The notes beneath the pieces were generated by a model. The model saw nothing but the letters and a program-made list of their open reading frames with translations. It ran no database searches and was not told the DNA's origin. The translations under genes were made by a program, and so were the position numbers. From Acidimicrobiaceae bacterium (GTDB lineage Bacteria > Actinomycetota > Acidimicrobiia > Acidimicrobiales > RAAP-2), in contig PLNQ01000060.1 in the NCBI GenBank assembly GCA_003141815.1, positions 1 to 34,453 of the forward strand: a stretch of DNA of 34,453 nt, read 5' to 3'. Positions within the stretch are counted from its first letter, which is position 1. Every line of letters starts with the position of its first letter. Below, piece by piece: positions 23,101 to 31,052 of the stretch.

Positions 23101-23579
23101 TGCCGGACGTCGTGCCGATCAACCTCGACGTTCCCGGCGAGGCGCACTTGCCCAAGGAGTACGTCGAGGCAGACGACGCCCGACTCGAGGCCTACCGTCG
23201 CCTCGCGGGAGTCACCACCCTCGAAGAACTCGAGGACCTTCGCAACGAGTGGATCGACCGCTACGGGGCGCTACCCGCGCCGACGATCGGGCTCTTGGAT
23301 CTGGCGCGACTGCGACTCGCCTGTCTCGACTTCACGGTCACGTCGGTGGTGGTCCAACCCGCGCGCGTAGGTGTTCGCTCGAAACCCGTCTTGAAGATGG
23401 GACCACTCACCCTGGCGCTCTCGCAACAGCTTCGTCTGCGACGAAAGTACGGCTCGAGTGCGTATAACGAGTCCACGAAGGAACTTCGTCTGGAACTCGC
23501 GCCGAGCGCCACGACGCCGCGCGCGATCCGCGAACTGCTGGAGGAACTGCACGCCGCGACGACAGACGTACAAGTCTGA
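20184..23579 (+). CDS. mfd: Transcription-repair coupling factor Mfd
   Basis: A DNA translocase that removes stalled RNA polymerase and recruits UvrA for strand-specific repair. At 1131 aa it is full length. The N-terminal UvrB-like module contains WPGWDTHPLERVSPD and VRGGIVDVWPAQ. An RNA polymerase-interacting domain (about residues 455-530) contains SYVVHRQHGVARFSG. The helicase core has Walker A ADVGFGKTEVALRA, VPTTLLASQHF, IGTHRLLSD, the DEEQRFGVQHKE box, SASPIPRTLEMA, the TRG-type region FVHNRV, VCTTIVESGIDLPSVNT and QLRGRVGRSGQRAYAYLF. The C-terminal TRCF domain closes it. The start overlaps pth by GTGA. Confidence 0.98.
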   Translation: MSELSGLRRVLELVSPSIRASVSSGSFVPSSYATPLAIAALSLDVSFIVAITATSSDAEHVRDALVAWLGERDVALWPGWDTHPLERVSPDSQVMAMRALLRWQIQQGRGPRVVVASARSIAQVLSPEPLRSPYVFTRGSEINRDEFVAGLVAMGYRREHLVEHRAEIAVRGGIVDVWPAQNDQPLRLDFFGDEIERLTVFDIATQRSTHDLDEAVIAPAREWMPGDVTRRLAEELSTSEPWASTTFDRLATGQLFDGMEGWMGLFVSEARTLLDEVDDAKVLVVEPDRVRSRLTELLGEERELTDVVAATWRASGTVPLLHLDYDQVLEGRIDIALETSASSLGATGQLTSPPVVQGDAARIAAHVRGWSKARRGVVLTSTSAAIERMADQLRGEGLEVTTDPSHVLEARLSVVESSLPSGFSLDDPEVVVWSESDLTGRRSQRRVARTRARNVDGFFDDLSVGSYVVHRQHGVARFSGTTTRAINGVTRDYLILEFKDGRSYWPTEQIDALTPYTGGDSPALSRMGGAEWQKTRAKARAAAFLVAQELVDLYRLRSVAEGHAFSPDTAWQHEMEELFPFTLTADQAQAIVDVKSDMESPRPMDRLVCADVGFGKTEVALRAVFKAVQDNKQAAILVPTTLLASQHFATFTERFAGFPVKVALLSRFVDERETKATLLGLSEGTIDVVIGTHRLLSDTVSFKQLGLLVVDEEQRFGVQHKESIKTRSVGVDVLTLSASPIPRTLEMAFAGIRDLSMITTPPADRRPILTHVGEFNEPAVAEAIRRELLREGQIFFVHNRVSDIDQTARRLGQLVPDARIAVAHGQMNEGTLERVMIDFWERRYDVLVCTTIVESGIDLPSVNTLIVDRAERLGLGQLHQLRGRVGRSGQRAYAYLFHPADQVLSETAYERLRTIGDNTALGSGFKIAMRDLEIRGAGNLLGHDQSGPVAAVGYDLYVQLVAEAVADAKGFHVPDVVPINLDVPGEAHLPKEYVEADDARLEAYRRLAGVTTLEELEDLRNEWIDRYGALPAPTIGLLDLARLRLACLDFTVTSVVVQPARVGVRSKPVLKMGPLTLALSQQLRLRRKYGSSAYNESTKELRLELAPSATTPRAIRELLEELHAATTDVQV

Positions 23580-23584
23580 TTCGG

Positions 23585-23590
23585 TATCAT
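23585..23590 (+). promoter_or_regulatory. -10 element of the surA-like gene (leaderless geometry)
   Basis: TATCAT lies 6 nt before the GTG at 23597, in a 17-bp gap after mfd. This is the closest to the TATAAT consensus of the short-spaced hexamers. Confidence 0.45.
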
Positions 23591-23596
23591 GAGAAG

Positions 23597-24682
23597 GTGC
23601 GTCGCCTTGTAGCCCTGTTCGTTCTCGCTCTGCTCGGGGCCACGTTTTACGGGCTCAGTAGTTCGTCCTCGGGCATCGTCGTGAACAATCAAACGCTGTC
23701 GGCGAACACCCTCGGAAGTGAACTCAGCGCGATTTCGCACAACAACACGTTGCAGTGTTACATCACTGCTCTCAGTCCCACGAGCTACGCACCGGGCGCG
23801 GGGGGTTATTCCATGAAAGCCTCCGGTGCCGCGGCGTGGGCGAACCTGCGCGTCGAAGGCCTCGCGATCGACCAGTACGTCACCAAGTCGCTGAAGTATC
23901 ACCCGAGCGCCCAGGACCTTGCTCTTGCGGAGTCGTCGCTCAAAGGTGAGATGACCGCACAAGCCAGCGCGAACTCGATTACCTGTCCGGGAACAACCAC
24001 GCAAGCCCTCGCGACTATGCCGAGCGAGATGCGTGCGGCCGAAATTCTGGCCCAAGCCGACTCGCTCTACTTGGTGCAGAAGATCAAGACGACGACTCCC
24101 CTGACGACGGCCTCGATGAAGAGTTACTTCGCGCAGCACACCTCGAACTACGACACGCTGTGCGTCTCGGTCGCCCTCGTCCTTCCGACATCGGTCCCTG
24201 CGTTCGCGCAAGGTGAGGCGGCCGGACTCGGTGTGACGACGCTCGTGAAGCAGTTCTCCCAAGACACGGTGTCGGCCGCTAAGGGTGGTGCAGTCGGCTG
24301 CTTCTCGCCGACGTCGACCTCGTACTCCAACGTGCGCTCCGACGTGGGGACGCTGCCACTCAACACGTTCGCCACGACGCCCAACTACATATCGAACAAC
24401 GGGCAGACCTACGCGCTGTACGTCGCGGTGACCAAGCGCACCCCGACGTCGTTCAACGCGGCCGCCGCCACGGTGCTGGCGGATCTGCAGAGCCTGAACG
24501 CCTCGTCGGCGAACACGCTCAAGAACGACCTGCTCTACACCGCCGCGGTGCACGTCGATCCGGCCTTCGGTCGGTGGGGACTCAATACGACGGGCCCCAC
24601 CGTCTTCGCGTCGGCCAAGCCCTCGACGAGTGACGTGACGGGATCGAAGAAGCTCAGTACCACCACCGCCACGTATAAGTGA
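23597..24682 (+). CDS. SurA/parvulin-like secreted folding factor, degenerate
   Basis: A 361 aa exported protein with a signal or anchor segment at residues 1-22 (RRLVALFVLALLGATFYGL). The mature part begins with an inside-out SurA-type N-domain (VVNNQTLSANTLGSELSAI). Around residues 170-280 a parvulin-like pattern is visible: QFSQDTVSAAKGGAVGCFSP and the terminal YALYVAVTKRTP. The usual early catalytic His strand (like HILV) reads CVSVALVL, so prolyl isomerase activity is doubtful. A Thr-rich tail ends it. A PpiC/SurA-like gene between mfd and mazG is a known actinobacterial arrangement. It is coupled to mazG by GTGA. Confidence 0.75.
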   Translation: MRRLVALFVLALLGATFYGLSSSSSGIVVNNQTLSANTLGSELSAISHNNTLQCYITALSPTSYAPGAGGYSMKASGAAAWANLRVEGLAIDQYVTKSLKYHPSAQDLALAESSLKGEMTAQASANSITCPGTTTQALATMPSEMRAAEILAQADSLYLVQKIKTTTPLTTASMKSYFAQHTSNYDTLCVSVALVLPTSVPAFAQGEAAGLGVTTLVKQFSQDTVSAAKGGAVGCFSPTSTSYSNVRSDVGTLPLNTFATTPNYISNNGQTYALYVAVTKRTPTSFNAAAATVLADLQSLNASSANTLKNDLLYTAAVHVDPAFGRWGLNTTGPTVFASAKPSTSDVTGSKKLSTTTATYK

Positions 24683-26064
24683 AGCCCGTCGTACGTGTCG
24701 TAGGACTCGGGCCTGGCAGTCTCGATCACGTCACGCTTCGCACTCAGTCACTCCTTACTTCGTCACCGGTCGTTCGACTTCGCACCCGTGAACACCCCAG
24801 TGCCGCGCACTTCGGCGATCTCGAGAGTTACGACGAGTTCTACGAAAGTGCGTCATCGTTCGAAGAGCTCTACGTGGCGATCGTCGACGATCTCATCGCG
24901 TTGGCGCTGAGTTCGTCGACGAACGAAGTCGTCTACGCCGTGCCTGGTTCGCCGACGGTAGCCGAGCGAACCGTCGAGCTCTTGCGCGAACGTCCCGAGG
25001 TGACGACCATCACCGAGCCCGCGGTTTCGGTCATTGACGTGGCGTGCGCCGTGTTGGGACGTGACCCCATGAGCGCGGGTCTGCGCGTGGTGGACGCCTT
25101 AGGCTCCGCCGAAGATTTTCGAGGCCCCGGTCCACTCTTGATTCTCCAGACCTACGCACCCGAGGTGCTCGCGAGTGTGGCCGACCGACTACCGCCAACG
25201 AGTGCGGTCGTTGTCTTGCATCACCTCGGACTCGACGACGAGGAGATCATCACCCTTCGCGCGTCGGCACTGGCGTCGTTCGCTCACGCCGATCACTTGA
25301 CGTCACTGTGGGTCGAGGGGTTTCGCGACGCCGGCGAGGCGATGGGTGACCTCATCGACTTCATGAAAAGACTGCGAGCCGAGTGTCCTTGGGATCAAGA
25401 GCAGACCCACGCCTCGTTGACGCGACACCTCCTCGAAGAGGCGTACGAGACCCTCGACGCCCTCGAGACGTTCGTGCGCGTCGAAGCCGATGGTCTGGAC
25501 GACGAGCGCGCGATTCTTCACGTCGAAGAAGAGCTGGGCGACTTACTCTTCCAGATCGTCTTTCACGCCGAGTTGGGCGATGAGGAGGGCATCTTCAACT
25601 TCGCCACCATTGCCGACTCGGTGCGCGACAAACTCATCGGACGCCATCCGCACGTCTTTGGTGACGTCACGGTCACCGACTCCAACGACGTCGCGACACG
25701 CTGGGAAGCCCTCAAGCAGATGGAGAAGGGGCGCGAGAGCGTCACCGACGGCATCGCGTGGCAACTCCCCGCGCTCACGCTCTACACGAAGCTTCTTCGA
25801 AAGGCCGTCCTCGTCGACGTGGGCGTCGAGTCCGGCGAGGCGTCACGTGAGCAGGCGGTGCGTGCACTGAATGCGCTCGAGCTCGACAGTGTTTCGGTTC
25901 GCGACGCGCAGTCTTCGTCGAACGTTGACAATGCGTGGGGTGACGCTTTGAGTTCTCTCGTCGCAGCCGCGCAGTTCGCGGGCGTGGATCTCGAGGGAGT
26001 GCTGCGCGAACGCGCGGCGAAACTTCGCGACGCAATTCAAGAAGCTGAGCGTTCGTCGAACTAA
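24679..26064 (+). CDS. mazG: MazG nucleoside-triphosphate pyrophosphohydrolase with N-terminal methylase-like domain
   Basis: Hydrolyses NTPs to NMP and pyrophosphate, cleaning aberrant nucleotides. The 461 aa protein is a fusion like B. subtilis YabN. Residues 1-215 resemble a tetrapyrrole-methylase fold (VRVVGLGPGSLDHVT, YAVPGSPTVAERTVELL). Residues 225-460 are MazG: DFMKRLRAECPWDQEQTHAS, the metal-binding LLEEAYETLDAL and EEELGDLLFQIVFHA, then IGRHPHVFGD and WEALKQMEKG. The acidic EExxE/ExxD ligands are intact. It is coupled upstream to the surA-like gene; eno follows with its own promoter-like element. Confidence 0.94.
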   Translation: MKPVVRVVGLGPGSLDHVTLRTQSLLTSSPVVRLRTREHPSAAHFGDLESYDEFYESASSFEELYVAIVDDLIALALSSSTNEVVYAVPGSPTVAERTVELLRERPEVTTITEPAVSVIDVACAVLGRDPMSAGLRVVDALGSAEDFRGPGPLLILQTYAPEVLASVADRLPPTSAVVVLHHLGLDDEEIITLRASALASFAHADHLTSLWVEGFRDAGEAMGDLIDFMKRLRAECPWDQEQTHASLTRHLLEEAYETLDALETFVRVEADGLDDERAILHVEEELGDLLFQIVFHAELGDEEGIFNFATIADSVRDKLIGRHPHVFGDVTVTDSNDVATRWEALKQMEKGRESVTDGIAWQLPALTLYTKLLRKAVLVDVGVESGEASREQAVRALNALELDSVSVRDAQSSSNVDNAWGDALSSLVAAAQFAGVDLEGVLRERAAKLRDAIQEAERSSN

Positions 26065-26075
26065 AGGTCGCCTAG

Positions 26076-26081
26076 TAACGT
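26076..26081 (+). promoter_or_regulatory. -10 element of eno
   Basis: TAACGT, preceded by CCTAG, lies 22 nt before the eno ATG. This leaves room for a short leader containing GAGGAG. Confidence 0.4.
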
Positions 26082-26094
26082 TGGGTCGAACTGA

Positions 26095-27387
<1,293 letters not shown>

Positions 27388-27499
27388 GGCAACACCTAAC
27401 GTAGGCGCCCCCCGTGGTGGCAACGACGGACTTTGGGTCGTCACGTTCAACGCACGACGCAAATCGCGTGCGCTGTCGTGTTCTGCGGAAGACACGAAG

Positions 27500-27505
27500 T
27501 ATGAT
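27500..27505 (+). promoter_or_regulatory. Possible -10 element of the ftsB-DUF501-ppx operon
   Basis: TATGAT lies about 75 nt before the TTG start at 27581, inside the 193-bp gap after eno. No convincing -35 was found. The gap otherwise holds one weak inverted repeat (ACGAC/GTCGT near 27423-27441). Confidence 0.4.
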
Positions 27506-27580
27506 GCCTCCCTAGCATTGAAAAATTACTGAGCGGTCAAGATTGGTTAGTAGTTTCGGAGTCTTTGTCGGGGGCGGCAA

Positions 27581-28042
27581 TTGTCAGTAACACAGAACGT
27601 CGACGTACACAGCCGTAACCGCTGGATGTTGCCCCTTGGCGTCCTGACCGCCGCCATCATGCTGGGCGGTTGGTTCCCGGCGTCTGCGTTGTGGCACCAG
27701 CAGACGCAGATCAACGCTACGGCGGCCCAGATCAAAGCCCTCCAACGACAACAGTCAGCACTGACGAGCCAGGCCAAATCTGTCGACACGAAGGCCGCCG
27801 CCACCGAGCTCGCGCGCGCACAGTACCAGTTGGTCTCGCCCGGCCAAAGTTTGATCCAGGTGCTGCCGGGCAACTCCGCGGGCCAGGTCTCACCAAGTTC
27901 GGCCGATCCCGGTCTGCAGCCACTGGTCTCGCCTTCGAACGCCGCACTGTCGGTCGGTTCGACAACGACGCCGACGCCGACGCACGCCAGCGCCAACGCG
28001 TACCTCTCTCGACTGGTTCGCACTCTCGAGTTCTGGCGTTGA
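27581..28042 (+). CDS. FtsB/DivIC-type septum formation initiator
   Basis: A bitopic division protein of 153 aa. It has a short cytoplasmic N-terminus, one helix at about residues 15-37 (WMLPLGVLTAAIMLGGWFPASAL) and a predicted coiled coil at about 40-75 (QTQINATAAQIKALQRQQSAL). The family motif ELARAQYQLVSPGQSLIQVL follows, close to the ELAREKYGLVxPGE pattern of DivIC/FtsB. A Ser/Thr/Pro-rich tail of about 50 residues is unusual in length. Such proteins bind FtsL and FtsQ/DivIB at the septum. The TTG start follows GGGGGCGG. The eno-divIC-DUF501-ppx order is actinobacterial and supports the call. Confidence 0.85.
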   Translation: MSVTQNVDVHSRNRWMLPLGVLTAAIMLGGWFPASALWHQQTQINATAAQIKALQRQQSALTSQAKSVDTKAAATELARAQYQLVSPGQSLIQVLPGNSAGQVSPSSADPGLQPLVSPSNAALSVGSTTTPTPTHASANAYLSRLVRTLEFWR

Positions 28043-28521
28043 CCTTTCGCGACGCGTTACCCGACGACCTCGCGATCGTCGAAGCCTTACTCGGACGCCC
28101 GCTCTCGGGTCGTTTCGCGGTCGTCGTTCGTCGCAGTGACGGACGGCCCGTCGTCATCGAGAACGAGCCGCATCTTCGTGACGGGACGCCCATGCCCACG
28201 CTGTACTGGCTCGTCGACCCTGATCTGCACGACGCAGTGAGTCGCATCGAAGGCGACGGGGGCGTGCACCGCTTCGAGGTGCTCGTGGACGCCCACGATC
28301 TGCAGCGCACGCATGACGAGTACGCGCGTCGGCGCCGCGCCGCAACCGTACGCACCGACCTCGTCCAACCCGAGGGGGGCGTGGGCGGTACGCGCGTGGG
28401 CGTGAAGTGCCTGCACGCGCACCTCGCGAACTTCCTGGTGGGCGCGGACGATCCCGTGGGCGAAGTCGTCGCGCGCTCCCTCGACGTGGACTCACTCATC
28501 GTTGAAGACGTCCGTGGCTGA
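28039..28521 (+). CDS. DUF501-family protein
   Basis: A conserved actinobacterial protein of unknown function, 160 aa. Family marks seen are the early LLGRPLSGRFAVVVR, PVVIENEPHLRDGTPMPTLYWLVDP, the basic YARRRRAATV, and GGVGGTRVGVKCLHAHLANFLVGADDPVG with a Cys-Leu-His-Ala-His run that could bind metal. It starts on a TTG overlapping the ftsB-like stop (TTGA) and its end overlaps ppx by 8 bp, so it is made together with a division protein and a polyphosphate/ppGpp-type phosphatase. The open frame extends upstream only as shadow. Confidence 0.92.
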   Translation: MTFRDALPDDLAIVEALLGRPLSGRFAVVVRRSDGRPVVIENEPHLRDGTPMPTLYWLVDPDLHDAVSRIEGDGGVHRFEVLVDAHDLQRTHDEYARRRRAATVRTDLVQPEGGVGGTRVGVKCLHAHLANFLVGADDPVGEVVARSLDVDSLIVEDVRG

Positions 28522-29437
28522 CGCCGTCGCTGCGATCGACTGCGGGAGCAACTCGACGCGAACGCTGATCGTTGACGGTGACGGGATCGCGATGGTGCGC
28601 GAGATGAACATCACACGTCTAAGCCAAGGCGTCGACGCGTCGGGTTCGCTGTTGCCTGATGCGATGGAGCGATCGTTTCGCGTGTTGCGTCACTACCGCG
28701 AAGCTTGTGACGACGCCGGCGTCACGAGGGGACTGCTCGTCGCGACGTCGGCCGTGCGCGACGCGACCAATGGTTCGGTGTTTCTCGATACTGCGCGCGA
28801 CATCGTGGGCTTCGACGCGAGGATCCTTCGGGGTGACGAAGAGGCGGCGTACTCGTACGCCGGCGCGACGGGTGATCTCGGTCTGGTCGCCGCGCCCACC
28901 ATGATCGTCGACATCGGGGGAGGATCCACGGAACTCGCGGTCGAACTCGACGGCGAACTCGTCAGTTACTCCATGCAACTCGGCTGTGTCCGGGTTACCG
29001 AACGCGCACTGGGCCGAGGCGTCGTGACGCCCGCGAGCGCCGAGGCTACCCGGTCGATGATCGAGCGAGAACTAGACCGAGCTTTCGCGGCCGCCCCCGC
29101 GTTTAACGACGTGGTGGCGAACGTGCGTCTCATCGGACTCGCGGGAACAGTGGCGACCCTCGCGCAACTCGACGCCAACGTCGCGGTCTACGACCGTGAC
29201 GTGGTGCACCATCGGTTGCTCTCGCGTTCGAGCGTGCAGCACTGGCGCGACTTGCTCGCGCACGAGCCGCCCGAAGAGCGATTGGGGCATTCCGGGATGG
29301 TGCTCGGACGAGAGGACGTCTTGCCCGCGGGGCTCTACGTCCTCGACGCGGTCATGGAACGTTTCAGCGTGACAGAGCTGTTGAGTTCGGAAAACGACAT
29401 TTTGGACGGGATAACGAGTTCGCTCGTGAACTCGTGA
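28514..29437 (+). CDS. Exopolyphosphatase/GppA-family phosphatase
   Basis: An ASKHA-fold phosphatase acting on polyphosphate and/or pppGpp. The roughly 307 aa, single-module form lacks the C-terminal HD domain of E. coli Ppx, as is usual in actinobacteria. Motifs are AIDCGSNSTRTLI (phosphate 1), ATSAVRDATNG, ILRGDEEAAYSYAG, VDIGGGSTELAV (phosphate 2) and LIGLAGTVATLAQL (adenosine region). The GTG at 28514 is preferred over a TTG at 28502 because it begins directly at the family core. It is the last gene of the ftsB-DUF501-ppx operon. Confidence 0.93.
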   Translation: MADAVAAIDCGSNSTRTLIVDGDGIAMVREMNITRLSQGVDASGSLLPDAMERSFRVLRHYREACDDAGVTRGLLVATSAVRDATNGSVFLDTARDIVGFDARILRGDEEAAYSYAGATGDLGLVAAPTMIVDIGGGSTELAVELDGELVSYSMQLGCVRVTERALGRGVVTPASAEATRSMIERELDRAFAAAPAFNDVVANVRLIGLAGTVATLAQLDANVAVYDRDVVHHRLLSRSSVQHWRDLLAHEPPEERLGHSGMVLGREDVLPAGLYVLDAVMERFSVTELLSSENDILDGITSSLVNS

Positions 29438-29486
29438 TTCACCACCTGGCGAGGACCTGTAACTTTGGGAGAGTGAGAACTCGCTC

Positions 29487-30116
29487 ATGGTAACCACTCG
29501 AAGCGCCGTCTATTCGCCCATCACCTTGCACGGGCGACGGATAGTGCTGCGCACGATGAACGAGCAGGACTACGAGCCGTGGTACGAGGTTCGTACGCGC
29601 TGTCGCGACTGGCTCTTGAAGTGGGAGCCCCGATCGGCCCACGCAACGCACCTGGCGGAAGATCACCGCAGCTTCGTGAGTCGTTGCGCGATTCGTGAAC
29701 GAGAACGTCAGATCGGTACCGGCTTCGGCTTTGGGATCTTCGTCGAGGGTCGGTTCATTGGTGAGATTACGCTGTCGTCGATCCAGCGTGGACCATTGCA
29801 GTCGGCCTACATTGGTTATTGGATCGACGAGGCGGTCGCCGGGCAGGGACTGATGCCCGAAGCCGTCGTCACGATGTTGCAGTACGCCTTTGAATCACTT
29901 CGGCTGCACCGAGTGGAGATCAACATCATCCCTCGCAACACCCCCTCGCGGCGCGTGGTCGAAAAACTCGGTCTGCGTTTCGAAGGGACCTCCGAGCGCT
30001 ATCTCGAGATCGACGGCGCGTGGGAGGATCACGCCCGTTACGCCATCACCGCTGAGGAGTGGAGCGATCGTGCACCGGAACTCGTCACGGACTGGCTGTT
30101 ACCCCGTCGCGACTAA
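29487..30116 (+). CDS. GNAT acetyltransferase, RimJ/RimL type
   Basis: A 209 aa acetyl-CoA-dependent transferase of the RimJ/RimL group, which acetylates ribosomal or other protein N-termini or small amines. Seen are ITLHGRRIVLRTMNEQD at the start, FIGEITLSSIQ, YIGYWIDEAVAGQGLMPEAV (acetyl-CoA binding loop, Q/GxGxM/A form), LHRVEINIIPRNTPSRRVVEKLG and LRFEGTSERYLEIDGAWEDH. These match RimJ closely. TAACTT lies 21 nt upstream as a possible -10. Its stop overlaps the convergent glycosyltransferase stop (shared CTAA). Confidence 0.9.
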   Translation: MVTTRSAVYSPITLHGRRIVLRTMNEQDYEPWYEVRTRCRDWLLKWEPRSAHATHLAEDHRSFVSRCAIRERERQIGTGFGFGIFVEGRFIGEITLSSIQRGPLQSAYIGYWIDEAVAGQGLMPEAVVTMLQYAFESLRLHRVEINIIPRNTPSRRVVEKLGLRFEGTSERYLEIDGAWEDHARYAITAEEWSDRAPELVTDWLLPRRD

Positions 30117-31045
30117 ACGGCCTCGTAACGTCGCTGCGTAAGTTCATCGAGTCGGGCCGTACGCAGCGTTCCGCCCAGCGCGCTCGCGATGCCCAATCCG
30201 CCGAGTGCGCCGTCGCGTCCTAGGACGAGGAGCGCATCGTGATCGTTTCGCGCGATGACCAGACCGTGCAGTCGCGCCTCTTTCGCGAGTGGAGCGACGT
30301 CGCTCGCTGTCACCGACGGTGGCAGTTCGACGACCGGGTTCTCGTAACGGGTCTTTTTCAGTCCGCGGATGTCACGCAGCATGGACCACGCGTCGTGACC
30401 GGGTCGAACCGAAGAACCGCCGACGTCCTGCCACGTGACGAGGAGCGGTCGGACGCTCAGTCCTAAGCGGTCTGCCAGGTACAGCATCTCGACATCGAAG
30501 GCGAAACCGTCGATCATGGCGAGTAGCGCCAAGAGCCGCGCCGGTCCGAGTTGGAGACCCTTACAGCCGCATTGCGTGTCACGCAAGGTCGTGCCCGTGT
30601 AGTGGCGGACCAATCGATTGAACGCAGCGCCCGCGAAGGTGCGCAGTCTCGAGTCGTACTTAATGTCACCCGACAGAGCTCTCGAACCAGGCACGACCGC
30701 GCAGTCGTGGAGGGCTGTGACGACGTCGGGGAGCTGTCGCGGGTCGATGGCCATGTCGGCGTCCACGGTGATGACGTAGATGCCCCGCGCGAGCGCGATG
30801 CCCAGGCGTAGTGCGGCGCCCTTGCCGAGGTTGGTGGGCTGTTGGACGAAGAGCGCGTGCTCTAGGTGACCGTAGATCTCGTGCGCGCGCTTCAAGGTAT
30901 CGTCGCTCGAGCCGTCATCGATCACGATGACTTCGACCGTGGAGGGATCCATCGCCTCCAACGTGGGCCAGAGACGTTCGTAGCCCACTGCCAGGCGTTC
31001 GGCCTCGTTGTAGGCCGGAATGACGAGGGAGAGAGTCGGGTTCAC
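30113..31045 (-). CDS. Family 2 glycosyltransferase, dolichol/polyprenol-phosphate type, with C-terminal extension
   Basis: Probably transfers a sugar to polyprenyl phosphate or a related acceptor at the membrane face. The first 230 residues of this roughly 310 aa protein are a GT-A domain: LSLVIPAYNEAERL, VIVIDDGSSDDTL, NLGKGAALRLGIALARG, VDADMAIDP (the DxD motif), GSRALSGD, TLRDTQCGCKGLQ and the late VTWQDVGGSSVRPGHDAWSML. This matches Alg5/DPM1-like enzymes. The last 65-70 residues form an extra domain-like extension (LHGLVIARNDHDALLVLG). The GTG at 31045 is chosen because longer starts run into the upstream gene. It is in one operon with the NlpC/P60 gene, 7 nt downstream of it. Confidence 0.88.
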   Translation of the reverse strand: MNPTLSLVIPAYNEAERLAVGYERLWPTLEAMDPSTVEVIVIDDGSSDDTLKRAHEIYGHLEHALFVQQPTNLGKGAALRLGIALARGIYVITVDADMAIDPRQLPDVVTALHDCAVVPGSRALSGDIKYDSRLRTFAGAAFNRLVRHYTGTTLRDTQCGCKGLQLGPARLLALLAMIDGFAFDVEMLYLADRLGLSVRPLLVTWQDVGGSSVRPGHDAWSMLRDIRGLKKTRYENPVVELPPSVTASDVAPLAKEARLHGLVIARNDHDALLVLGRDGALGGLGIASALGGTLRTARLDELTQRRYEAV

Positions 31046-31052
31046 GACCGCC

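Noticed and set aside
29473-29493. Six-codon mini-frame (GTG...TAA) just before the GNAT gene, 7 nt after TAACTT
   Set aside because: It could be a leader peptide, but at this length chance is far more likely and nothing else supports it.
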